A DNA stretch of 64,000 nt from Anarhynchus alexandrinus (Eukaryota; Chordata; Aves; Charadriiformes; Charadriidae): the NCBI GenBank assembly GCA_008711295.1, contig VUYV01000125.1, positions 630,643 to 694,642 of the forward strand, in the 5' to 3' direction. The notes beneath the pieces are model-generated. The model was not told the DNA's origin, did not search any database, and was given only the letters and a program-made list of their open reading frames with translations. Positions 47,631 through 58,767 of the stretch are shown here, one piece after another; position 1 is the first letter of the stretch; every line of letters starts with the position of its first letter. The translations under genes and the position numbers were made by a program.

Positions 47631-47740
47631 TTCAGCAAGTTTGCCGATGATACCAAGCTGTTTGGCGAGGTAGACACGCTGGAAGGGAGGGATGCCATCC
47701 AGAGGGACCTGGACAGGCTGGAGAGGTGGGCCCAAGCCAA
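47631..47740 (+). mobile_element. Internal fragment of CR1 reverse-transcriptase ORF, both ends missing
   Basis: The plus strand reads the conserved catalytic-core region of CR1 ORF2 without a stop: [13 protein letters not shown], then [11 protein letters not shown]. The ADD within FADDT is the reverse-transcriptase metal-binding motif. The frame is clean, so the copy is young or little decayed. It has no upstream RT and, unusually, no CR1 3' tail. It ends exactly at the single N at 47741, after which the sequence is unrelated. Confidence 0.9.
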
Positions 47741-47741
47741 N

Positions 47742-50670
47742 AGTATTCCTCACTCCCCCTAACATTTTAATAAGGGGCCATTCGTAGCAAAGACTTTTTA
47801 TGTCTGTAAGTGTTTGGTGAAGTTTGAAAATACAGATGGAAGTCTCTGCCATTCAAATGGAGAATCCTGGAGTATCTTAACCATACCACCCATGGCAGCA
47901 GAACATCAAATTTTCAGTTTTAGGGGTTAGGATTTTAACCACAGTATTTAAAGCAGTGAACTCAAGTATGCAAATGACAGCAGGGAGGATCAGCAGATGG
48001 ATAAGCAGACACAAGAAGATCTGCTTTCCTTGTGCAGAGCCTGGGCAGGAGCTTTGTGAATCCCCACAGGAAATTAAAGGTGTGAGTGAAAGATGTGCAA
48101 CTACTTCAGTTTCATGGATTGTGTGTGACTTTGGAGGCAGCAGGGAAGAGGGAGGGGAGCCAGGGGTCCCTCTGGAGGAGGCGGGAGGCTTGGTGTGGGT
48201 GCTCCCTGATGCCTCTTGTCCCAGGTGGTCCGTGGGAGAGCGGGGCAGATCCGGAGGTGTAACCTGTTCAGCATGCAGTGTCTGCATCAAGTGGTGACTC
48301 TTGATTAAAACTATTGAGAAATTTGGCAACCAAAAATGCTTCACCAGAACATTGCAATTCTGCACATGTAAGAGTTCCACCAATAATCAGTCTTCCTTGT
48401 CCTATTCCGGTGTTTAGCTTGCCCACCTGGGACAGGGACAGCATGAGTTCAAGTTGATTGTTAAGCAGTTCAGACTACAGATTTGAATCTGAGAGTTTGA
48501 AATTTTTAATCTTAATACAGAGCGGTAGTTTTTCAGTGTTTTGCAAATAACCTTATTTCCTTCTTCCTATCCTGCCGCCCTTGCAACTCATGTTTTTCTT
48601 AATTGTTTTCAGTTTTAAACAACACAAAGCACTTTTGAATAGCCAGGCTGTGGCTCTGCTGTAGGATAAAGCTACAGTTTAGACACAGAGGGCTTTTTTT
48701 TGTGTGTCTTTGAGTAGTGTCACAATAGTAACTTTTTGACAGATAAAAAAAAAAAAACAAACTGAAAGAGATGATTGCTTTGCCAATTTTTAGCTGCAGT
48801 AATTTTATTTGCCATGCTTCTATGTAGAGAGGCTGAGAAATTTTCTACAAAAACTGCTTTTTTCCTATCATTGTCAAGATGCTGTGTCAACCCGTATAAC
48901 TATGGAGAGCTGTGACAGGAGTGCGTAAATAACAGTAATTTCTGCCATCTGATTACTCATGTCTTAGGTTTCTACAATAGTGAAGCTACAACAGACAATA
49001 TAAGAAATACTTTTGGGTAAGACTTATATATGCCATGAGTGAGCGTGAAAAATAGAAAACAAAAGACGTTTGAATTATTATGTTTTTAACATTTACATCT
49101 TTCACTCCATCTCTCCCTCACGTACAACAGCCTCTATCACTGCTGGGTATCATTGCACACAACCAGCCCCTTTAATCCAGGCTTCCTCTCTGATTATTCT
49201 CTATTACAGTCCCATAGGCCATACTGCTTTAATCTGTTTGCCAGTTTTTTGTTTTTGTAGTGAAGTATTACGTTTGCAGACAGTGGCCTGGGCTCTGAGA
49301 CTGAGTTGTTTTGTTGGTTTTTTTTTCACTCACACCCTTTGCAGCTTGGGCTTTTGAAATAGAGATGGAGAAAATATTACTTTCTATGTAACTTGTCAGA
49401 TTCCTTACTTGTGTGAGGAATTGCACAGGTTTGCCTTACAAGGGCTTTTCTAGGTTAAAAACAAAGACCTAGTAGCTGATTGCTTTCAGATACTATTCCA
49501 GAACTATTTTAAAACCACTGAATGTCCATTTATTTGGGCAATTTTAAGGCAAGATTCGATTAATACTATGAATAGTGTACAGTGTGGATGGCAAAATTAT
49601 GTGCTGTTGTCATGGGAAGTAGCTCAAATGACCTAGTAGTTCTCTTCTATGGTACGTCCTATATATATTTCTTTAATGATGCTTTTGTCTAATTTCTTTG
49701 ATGTCTTTTTTTATGGCTTAGCTTTTGACCCCATACAAAATGATGTCTCATTTACAGATGGTCCTTCAGGATAAAGATCAACCTCTTTAATAACGGCTTT
49801 CATTTTCCTGAGTGTGATCAAGCCCATCCTGTTGTAACTTCTTGACTTTGTTCACCAGGCTTCTCTTTAACCTGGTGTGATTATTCGGGTGCATGTTTTC
49901 TTTTAGAAACTTCTCTAAGAATTGCTGCATTGTGTACTGTTGCACACTTGCACATAAATTTACACTCTGGTTCCTTCCTATGGTAGTTTTACTTAACCTC
50001 AAACTCTTCCCCAAATGTGGGTCTTGTGCTTCAGTCCGCTACTAAAGTCATAGTGGACAACCAAGATCAACAAAAAAAGGTAATGGAAGCAATGTCAGAC
50101 TACATTGGGAATGTAGTCTCAGAGGTGTATCTCTTCTTTCATTAAATCTGTTGGGGAAAAAATCAAAGCAACACTCTGATAAGAACCCTGAAATCAGCTG
50201 GGGTGAAGTGTGGTTGACTATATATACTGGCTTAATATTAAGACTACATCTATATTACTTCACACAGCAAGAGCAGTTATTACTGTAGTATGACTCAGTA
50301 TCTTTCAGTATAGTTGGATGATTATGTGCTAATATGCATTTAAAAAGCTGAGTGTGAGTAAAAGTAGAGTAGTAAATGGTGCAGCTCTGATCTGTGGGTC
50401 AGAGCCTCATGGCCACTGGAGGGGTGAAACAAGGGTCTCCTCTGTAGGAAACTTCTACGAAGTCTCCCTAGTTTGTGACTACTAAATATCAGCTGAGATG
50501 AGCAAATCTGCCATGTGAGATTTCAGAGTATGGCCAAGCCCATCCCCATCTAATTGCTCTTTGCCACTGACTATTCCCTAATTTCAGCACTGGTGATAGT
50601 CTTATTCAGAGCAATAAAAACCTTAATTTCTATGCCATGTAAGTTTTCTGGTAGTTCAGCTTGTTGATAT
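47742..50670. other. Unique DNA, no gene seen
   Basis: Contains a GC-richer patch at about 48140-48270 with opposed open frames (47956-48297 plus, 47877-48383 minus) that resemble no known protein. Nothing else was recognised. Confidence 0.5.
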
Positions 50671-50675
50671 GACTT

Positions 50676-51463
50676 AATAGAATCATAGATTCATAGAATG
50701 GTTTAGGTTGGAAGGGACCTTAAAGATCACCTAGTTCCAACACCCCTGCCATGGGCAGGGACATGTCCCACTAGACCAGGTTGCTCAAAGCCCCATCCAA
50801 CCTGGCTTTGAACACCTCCAGGGATGGGGCAGCCACAACTTACCCAGGCAACCTGGGCCAGTGCCTCACCACCCTCAGAGTAAAGAATTTCTTCCTAATA
50901 TCCAATGTAAATCTACCCTCTGTCAGTTTAAAACCATTACCCCTTGTCCTATCGCTACACTCCCTGATCAAGAGTCCCTCCCCAGCTTTTTTTTTATGTA
51001 GGCCCCCTTTATGTACAAGAAGGCCACTCTGACATGTCCCTGGAGCTTTCTCTTCTTCAGGCAGAACAACCCCAACCTTCTCAGCCTGTCCTCATAGGAG
51101 AGGTGCTCCAGCCCTCTGATCATCTTCATGGCCCTCCTCTGGACCTGCCCCAACAGGTTTGTGTCCGTCTTGTGCTGAGAACTCCAAGGCTGAACACAGT
51201 ACTGCATGGGGGGGTCTCACCAGAGCAGAGTAGAGGGGTAGAATCACCTCCCTCGCCCTGCTGGCCACGCTTCTTTTGATGCAGCCCCCAATGTGGTTGG
51301 CTTTCTGGGCTGCAAGCACACATTGCCTGGTCATGTTGAGCTTCTCATCAACCAAAACTCCCAAGTCTTTCTCCTCAGGGCTGTTCTCAATCTATTCTCT
51401 TCCCAGCCTGTATTTGTGCTTGGGATTGCCCCAACCCACGTGCAGGACCTTGCACTTGGCCTT
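50676..51463 (-). mobile_element. CR1 LINE, 5'-truncated, C-terminal ORF2 plus 3' tail
   Basis: Read on the minus strand, the element begins inside ORF2 near 51463 (AAGTGCAAGGTCCTGCACGTGG). It encodes recognisable CR1 C-terminal segments, including GVLVDEKLNM, SVASRAREVILPLYSALVRP and MIRGLEHLSYEDR. These lie in different frames, so frameshifts have broken it. The 3' untranslated block and the terminal ATTCTATGA-type repeats finish at about 50676. The protein is dead. In CR1 this region follows the reverse-transcriptase domain. The 5' part was never copied or has been lost, as in most CR1 insertions. Confidence 0.95.
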
Positions 51464-52570
51464 AGGGCAGGATGAGGCAACCCCCAGTGCTGGTGCAACG
51501 AAGGGAAATGGGAAGGAGGGAGGAGCAAGTGGCACGGGGCTGTCTGCATTGCTTTGGTGCGGCTGTAGGCAGAGAAGCAAATTCTGCATTTCTCCTGCCA
51601 TCTCCCAGTCCTGAGTATCTGCATGCTGCCTCACCATCCTGGGGTGAGTCAAGTGTTGATTAACTAAACTGTCCTGGTAGGTTATTTTGATGAGGGCAGA
51701 TTACAGTGTTTTTCTTCCCTAATTATTTCTGCCAAATAGCTATCTTATGGATAAAGATCGCTCCTTGGCCATGCAAAGCAAGTGAGGCTCAGGAGCTTCC
51801 CGTGTGCTCTTAGTAGAGTGGGAGGAGCTGCCTGCCTTAGAAATTCAGCCCTGGGTTATTTCTAAGCAAGTAAACTGCTTAAAAACTACTGGTGAGTAGA
51901 TGTGGTTCTGGCTTCTCTGTTCAGACCAACTGAAGGCTGAGCAGGAAGAAAGAAGAAGCCAAAATGAATGACTAAAATCAGTACATGCTTCAGTTACTTC
52001 AGAAGGAAAAAGAGAAAACTTTTCAAAATGTTAATATATTTTTTTTTCGATTATTTGTTTCACAAGGACTTCATGTGTATGTGTGCCTGCTGAATCTGGC
52101 AGCTGCATTCAGTTGGACAAAGCTGCACCTTTCAGCACATAAACAACCTGATCAAGAAGTGTTGTGATCTTCCCAAATGGCAGTGTCCCTTTAGCCCAGC
52201 TTCACACACCAGCCCTGTGGGAGCTGTATCTCTTCCTAGGGTCTGAGACAGGAGATTGACTAATTTTGACCAATTAGTCTGCTGCTTGATTGGTTTTTTT
52301 GATAGAAAAGTTTTGATATTTTGTTTTTTATTTCCTGTAGAGAGCAATAAATAATTAAAAATAGGTACATCAGTTCTTTTCCTGTAATGAATTGTGGTTA
52401 TGGCATTATACTTGTAGAAAAATTTGAACAGAATTTTAAATCCAACTAAAAATTTCCTTTTAAGGCAGAGGAGGGAAGAAGGAATATCTCAAAACTGCCC
52501 CAATTTCACTGGGATAAAGACCAATCTGATTTAATTATAATAAGTTTTCTGAGCTGGGTTTTTCCTCTAG
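51464..52570. other. Unique DNA, no gene seen
   Basis: No supported exon or repeat. The frame at 51985-52167 and its neighbours are short and unsupported. Confidence 0.5.
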
Positions 52571-52614
52571 AGCAGCACTGTTTTCAGAGCTGAAGAATTG
52601 TAACAAGAAATACA
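52571..52614 (+). CDS. Candidate internal exon, unidentified
   Basis: A 44-base segment between a good acceptor (gggtttttcctctag) and a strong donor (ACA then GTAAGTTATC). One frame of three is open. It starts after one base and encodes AALFSELKNCNKKY, ending with one base left over. The peptide is plausible but short. Its phases do not join the neighbouring candidate at 54861, which weighs against both belonging to one transcript without further exons. Confidence 0.17.
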
Positions 52615-54306
52615 GTAAGTTATCTTCTTTTATGTTTTTGGAGATTCAGGAAGCTACTCTTTCACCCTATAAATGTTCTAGTCTGGCAGATAATCATAAT
52701 GTCTTGTGCTAGCATCTTTCACAGCAATCTTTTGTCTCTTGTGTCACATCAAGCTTTCTTTGTTTTGTTTGTTGGGTTTGGTTTTTTTTTCCCTTTTTCT
52801 TGAAGTGTAGGTACCTTCCAGATGATACAAAGAGCATCCCTGAAGTCTGAAAACAAAGGTCAGTACATCACATAGAAAGGCTTCTACCTTTAAGAGAAAT
52901 AATGAGGTTTGGTGACTTATGTCTGCTAAAGGCTGCGATGCTAGGTCTCCTGTAAGTGCAAGCTCCTGCATTGCAAGCATTGCAGCTGCTTGCATAGACA
53001 TTTCATTGTGTGTGTGAGAAGTGTTAGCATACTGGTAATATTTACCCAAAGAGTTGCAGGGATCTCACAAACAGGTAATGATCTTGAATTGCTGTTTTAG
53101 GAGAAGTCTCAGTTAATGTTATTCAGTGTTCTCACTTTATTACTGTATATGCAAGAGATTTTCATTTCTTTTCCATTTTCAAAATGAGGTGTTAGAAGCT
53201 TTTAAAATTCAAATTGCAAATGCCCAGTCTGTTTACAGCATGGTATATGTATTTTGTAACAGTTGGAATAATTTTTAAAACCCTTTAATATAGGATCTCA
53301 GAACAGATTTTCTGTAGAAAAAGCAGCTTCAGAAAGGGTAGGGTTTTGTTCTGCCCCATTTTCCTGTTAAGATACAGCAGTAAAATTGCTGAAGATTTTA
53401 GACATATTACATCTGTTCCTTGAAAGAGAACAGCATAAAAGACATAAAATTACTGTTCTAGTAGATTACAAGCTGTAGCGTATATCTGCTGAAATTGGCT
53501 CTATGGAAGGTGCTTCTTCTAAGTTGATGTAGTTTAAAAATAAAATACTAAACTTCTTTTGGATCATACCCTCCCTGAGCAGTGTAATAACTCTGTATCG
53601 CCTCTGCTTTTTGGCCACATAGGCTTTGCCAGAGTTTAAGCTTTGGGGAGCAGCCTGAAGGCCACAGATGGACACCAGTGACCAAGCAAGGAGTAGGGTC
53701 AGTTCTGTGCCGTGTACTTCCTACTGCTGTCTGGGTGGAAAGGGAGAATGTTAAGTCTTGACCCTCTTTAAGGCATAGTAGATCTCTTATTTTTCTGGTG
53801 GAAATGAGGATTTGGAAGAAATTGTATCTGTATGGAGTTTGTGGTACATTGCCAGTGTTCTTGGAGCAGCATAGATAAGTCAACATGTGATCCTATCAGA
53901 GCTCATGGGTAGTTTGGTTATAAATGGCAGTGGCATGAATTGTAAGAGGGATGTATTAGCTGGGGACAATGAGGCGTTACTGTACTACTGTGCAATTTCT
54001 GTGGTGGCTTTTTTTGCTTTTTCTAACATATCTGTAAGTACTAACACAAGACAGATCTTTATATAGTATTTATGTTCTGCAGTATTCACCAAAAAGTGAA
54101 GAGTGGTGGGGATGTTTGTAGATAAAACAGGCTTCTGCATTCAGTACAGCTATCTCAGGCTTTCCAAAAAATTTCTGGGGGTGTTTCCCTGCGTTATAAA
54201 TGACTATACGTATCCTTGGTATCTATGTAGTGACCTAGTTTGTTTATCACTAGCTACCTAATTTTGAGACTACATGTACTGTTGTCTAGAAGAGTAAAGA
54301 AGAGGT

Positions 54307-54427
54307 TGGGTTTTGGTTTCTGTTGTGGTTTTTTGTTTGGTTGATTTTGGTTTTGTTTGTTTTGTTTTGTTTTTATTTGTGTGGTTGGTTTGTTTGTGGG
54401 TTTTTTTGGTGGTTTTTTTTTTTTGGT
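54307..54427. repeat. GTTTT/GGTTT-rich low-complexity tract
   Basis: About 120 bases of G/T-only sequence with irregular GTTTT and GGTTTG units. The frames on both strands are repeat translations. Confidence 0.9.
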
Positions 54428-54860
54428 TGGAAGAGCTGTAATTCTCTTCTGTTTACCTGTATTTTTTGTTTCTTCAAGCTGGAGGTTTTTATGAGATTCT
54501 ACTTTCTTCCTTTGCACAAAGGTTTTACATGCAGTTTTTCTCTGTTCCTGGAACTCTCCTGATAAATCAAAAGCTTTCTAATACTTCTGTAAATTAGCAG
54601 TGTTACAAACCGTAATGGCCAAGGACTAGAGTCAGCTGCAACCACAGTACACTCAGGGCAGGAAACACAGACAAAAGGCTTCATCGTGTCAAACACAATC
54701 TTATTTGAAAGTGTTTTTCATGTTTAGGATTTATATTGTACCTTAACACCTTAACCCATTGCTTCTTTTCTCTGAACTATTATTTTATCCCTTTTTCTTT
54801 TCTTTTTTTTCCATTTGTAATGTTGAACTGACTTGAACTCCTGGATTTTTGATTTTTCAG

Positions 54861-54917
54861 TTGGTGGCTCAAAGACCAAGGGCCCTGGTAGGTGTTAATT
54901 CAAATCTGATGCTTAAA
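54861..54917 (+). CDS. Candidate internal exon, unidentified
   Basis: A 57-base segment between a good acceptor (gatttttgatttttcag) and an excellent donor (AAA then GTAAGTTGC). Only the first frame is open, encoding LVAQRPRALVGVNSNLMLK, and both ends are in phase 0, so it could be skipped without a frame change. A second possible donor (GTAGGT) lies inside. No family is recognised. Confidence 0.18.
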
Positions 54918-56039
54918 GTAAGTTGCTCTTCACATTTAATTGTTTCAGGAATATGGATTTTTGTGGCTTCTCTTGGTTTCAATAACACAAAGACACCTCT
55001 TGTGAATACAACAGAATAACTTTACACCAGAGCTTCCTCTCGATTAATACCTGCAGCTTTGCCAAAACTATTATCTATATTGCAAGCTGTCACTTCATGT
55101 CCAAACCCAGTAATTAAATCTTCAAATCAGATGTGCAGGTTTTTTATTATTATAAACATAGTTTAGGATTTTAAGGTTTTACAGAACCTTGGGGAAAGAG
55201 CTGCAGTACGCTCATTAGATAATGAGCTAAAATCTCTCTGAAATTTTGGGTTGTTATATTACATTTTCAGATTTGGACTCCTGTCTCTCAGGCAAAAACT
55301 GCCAGCGTGTGTTTGTGCCTTGATGACTGCAAGTCCCTTTATGATCTGATCTGGGGCCTTTAATCTGGGTTGCTTTCCAGCAATTATATAAAACACCTAT
55401 CAACTTTTTTAATACTAAGTGGTGAAATCCTCCTTCTGCAATAAGCCAGTTGAGTAACACTATGGATACCTTAAATGAACACCACTGTCTTTCAAATGTA
55501 GGTGTTGTAGGTGGCCGTTTACTCTTGGGAGAACATGGTTCATTTATGTTTATATGTCAAACAAGACTGCCTCTGGCATGGGCTGGCACAACTGCCCTGG
55601 TAGATCACAAACCCTTGATCCAGATAAAATGTACTGATGGAGGATGCTGCTGCACCAACCTTAGGCTGTGGAGATGCCCAGGGTGGGGAAGGTGATGCCT
55701 TGCCTGCCAGAGTGTACTGCATGCCACCAGAGAGGACAAACAAGAGACTGACAGTCTTGCAAAGGCCCCAGAAAGCCAACAGCTCAAGTCCCGCACTGCA
55801 AAGGAGGAGGGTAATCTAGAGGACCACCTCCAAATGAGCTGTGGATAGAAACTTCCATGATGGGGAAAGCTGGACGCTTGTCACTTCTGGCATCACATCT
55901 CAGCCCTCTTCTCCACATCAAGTTCTGCAGTTACAGGTACCAACCAAGTGACCAAGCAAAGAAAAAAAAAAAGAGAGAGAATTTTAGCTAATGGAAGAGT
56001 CCCCTGCAGGGAACAGAGGCACCTGCCTGCTGAACTGAT
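54918..56039. other. Unique DNA, then probable repeat-derived DNA from about 55580
   Basis: The first half shows nothing. From about 55580 the composition becomes GC-richer and reads like the 5' continuation of the CR1 element that is clear from 56040 on. I cannot place its edge or match it to the CR1 endonuclease. Confidence 0.35.
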
Positions 56040-56759
56040 GTCTTGACTTGTTGCTTAGGTTTGGGATGCTGCAGAAAGACTGTGGCCAGTGATAGTGGCA
56101 GGGTGGCCTGGCAAAGAAAATGTGTTGCTCTTGCTGAGTGGGATGGGTGATTTAGTGTGGCAGCAGGTACAGAAGGCAGAGGAACTAAACCCTGCCATTG
56201 CCACAGTCCTCCCAGCCAGTCCTGCCAGACCTCTGTGCTTGGAGAGACTGGTCAAGGACAAAATAACCAGCAGTGGGTGAGTGACAAGCTGGGGTGGCTG
56301 CAGACAACCTCACCCATGGACCAATGGGACAAGACAGACTGCACCTGAGGGTGCTGAGAGCTGGCCAATGTCCTTGCAGGGCAAGACATCTATAACCTCT
56401 GGGAGGCCATGGAGATCTGCGGAGGTGCCAGTGACTAAAGAAAAGCAAACGTTGTATCTGTCTTCCAAAAAGACAGTAAGGATGACCTGGGAAGCTGCGC
56501 TGGTCAGCCTTGCTTCAGCCCCTGGGAAAACTGTGGAACATATTTCTGGGTGTATGGAGGAGAAAGTGACTGGGAGATGTCAGCATGGGTTTACTGGGGG
56601 TAAATCACACCTCATCCACCTGATGGCCTTCTGGGAAGAAATGACTGGTGTGTGGGTGAGGAGAGAGTGGTGGGTGTCCTGTATCTGGGCTAGAGCAAGG
56701 TTCTTGACAACTGTTGCTCTCATATCCAAGTTGGGTCATGGTGGTTTGCATAGATGTAC
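56040..56759 (+). mobile_element. CR1 LINE, upstream part carrying decayed reverse-transcriptase frame
   Basis: The plus frame at about 56470-56759 follows CR1 ORF2 motif by motif: SAPGKTVEHISG, then CQHGFTGGKSHL, then ISKLGHGGLHRCTV. The central catalytic motif that normally reads YLDFSKAFD is corrupted (CIWARARF), so the enzyme is inactive. The copy continues after the nested LTR at 57483. The left edge is uncertain and may lie nearer 55580. Confidence 0.8.
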
Positions 56760-57482
56760 TGTTGTGGTTTGGTCTGGATTGGCCACTCAGGCGGAATGAC
56801 AGATGCTCTACCCTACCTCTCTTCAAAGGGGAGTCAGGAGAGAGAGAGAGAGACTTATGAGTTTAGAAGGAACTAAACTGTTTTAATGGAATATTAATAA
56901 TAAAATAAAAAGGAAATAATGAAAGATATACAAAACCATGTCAAGCTTCCAGGATGACAATCACATCACCGGCTGGCACTGGGGAAGCCCCAGACTGGAG
57001 CCAGCAATGGACGGGAATTGGATTCTGGATCAGGATTCAGGATCAGGATCAAAGGCAGACAAACAGACAAAGTCGTCCTCAGACACTGGCCATTGAAGAA
57101 AGAGAGCGAGCTGACTCTTTGATCCCTCAGCTTTTATACTGAGGATGATGCAGATGGAATGGAGTACCCTGTTGGTCAGTTTTGGGTCACCTGTCTGTCC
57201 GCTCCTCCCCGCAGGTGCGACCCCTCTACATTTTTCTGCTTCTGACCCTCCAACGGGGCAAATAAAGTTAGCTGCCCTTGGAGGTTATAGAAATAAATAT
57301 AAGCAAGAGCCTCTCTGCATACCATCCCTTGGTATCAACCATAAACACAGGTCGTACCACTCTGAAAGTGAACATTGTCTGCACAATATGCTGTTAATTT
57401 CAGTAGTTAAAAGAGGCCTAGGAAAAAGAAAAGTTACTGACCCAAATTGGTCCCGTTTTACCTCAAACCAGGACAACGGCCA
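56760..57482 (+). mobile_element. Solo LTR nested inside the CR1 copy
   Basis: The segment starts TGTTGTGGTTTGG and ends AACGGCCA, with the TG...CA form of an LTR. It interrupts CR1 reading frame that resumes on the far side. It holds a TATA-like TTTTATAC (about 57131) followed downstream by AATAAAG (about 57261), in the order expected for a plus-oriented LTR. There is a GATTCAGGATCAGGATC short tandem stretch near 57029-57049. The block GTTGGTCAGTTTTGGGTCACCTGTC is typical of avian retroviral LTRs. No internal viral genes are present. A target-site duplication could not be made out, so the edges are good to a few bases at best. Confidence 0.75.
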
Positions 57483-58767
57483 GAGAAACAGATAAATGAC
57501 TGGTGGGATGACGGGACTCAGAGGGCTGTGGTAGAGGGGTCATATCAGTCTGGGCACTGCTGGGGTTTGTCAGGGACTTCTTTTGATCATCATCTTTGTC
57601 TGCGGCCTGGAGGAGGTGACAGAGTGTCTACCAAGTATGCAGGTGACACCAAACCATGGTGACCAGTGGATGCCATGAAGGGCAGGGCTGCCACTAAGAG
57701 GCCACCCTAGGGTAGCGAGCCAACAGGGCCCGTAAAAAGGGACAAATGCAAAGTGTTGCCCTGGGCAGGGAGAGCCTCTGTGAGGGTATGCGTGTTTTGG
57801 TTTTGGACCCCCAGTTCAGGAAAGACCTGGATAAATAGGGGTAAGTTCAGGGAGACCACCATGTTGGTGGGGACTGGAGCCCCTGCCTTGCAAATAGAGT
57901 GACCTGTGGGACCAGGGCTGCATCAGCAGGAAAGGGGGCAGCTTCAGGGGCACAAGAGCAACCCCCACTGCCTGCAGGAAAGGGGACTGAGGAGACAGAG
58001 ACAGACCCTTCACAACACTGCATGGCAGGAGAGTGAGAGTCATCTTTGTAAATATGACCCTTACTGGGGGTGAGGGTATGAGGACTGGGGAAAGGTGACT
58101 GGAAAGCTGCCCAGCAGAAAAGGACCTGGGGGTGTTGGCTGACAGCCAGCTGAATATGAGCTGGAAATGTGTCCAGGTGGCCAAGAAGTCCAGTAGCATT
58201 CTGGCTTGTATCAGGAACAGTGTGGCCAGCAGGACTAGGGCAGTGATTGTACCCCTGTACTTGTCACTGGTGAGGCCCCACCTCGAGTGCTGTGTTCAGT
58301 TTTGGACCCCTCACTACAAAAAAAGACATTGAGGTGCTGGAGCATGTCCAGAGAAGGGCAATGAAGCTGGTGAGGGGTCTGGAGCACAAGTCTTATGAGG
58401 AGGCTGAGGGGAGACCTTATCACTCTCTACAACTACCTGAATAGAGGTTGTAGCGAGGTGGAGTAGGTCTCTTCTCCCATGTTACAGGCTATAGGACAAG
58501 ATAAAATGGCCTCAAGTTGCACCAGGGGAGGTTTAGGATGGATACTTGGAAAAATTTCTTCACAGAAAGGTTTGTTAAGCATTGGAACAGGCTGCCCAGG
58601 GAAGTGGTGGAGACGCCATCCCTGGAGGTATTTAAAAGGTATGTAGATGTAGTGCTGAGGGAGATTGTTTTAGTGGTGGACTTTGCAGTGTTACGTTAGC
58701 GGTTGGACTTGATGATCTTCAAGGTCTCTTCCAATCAAAACAATTTTATGATTCTGTGATCCTATGA
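57483..58767 (+). mobile_element. CR1 LINE, downstream part with 3' tail
   Basis: It resumes the interrupted CR1 ORF2 directly after the LTR (KQINDWWDDGTQRAVVEGS) and passes through several broken frames. Near 58132-58332 it has the recognisable [20 protein letters not shown] and HLECCVQFW segments, then the WNRLPREVV region at about 58577. It ends in the CR1 tail ATTTTATGATTCTGTGATCC at 58743-58767. It lies on the same strand as 56040-56759, so the two are one insertion split by the LTR. It is more diverged than the 47631 fragment. Confidence 0.93.

Noticed and set aside
47877..48383. 168-codon minus frame and opposing 113-codon plus frame
   Set aside because: Opposed frames over a GC-richer patch, with no family, splice or codon support.
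56281..56799. 172-codon plus open frame
   Set aside because: It is decayed CR1 ORF2 running into the LTR, not a host gene.
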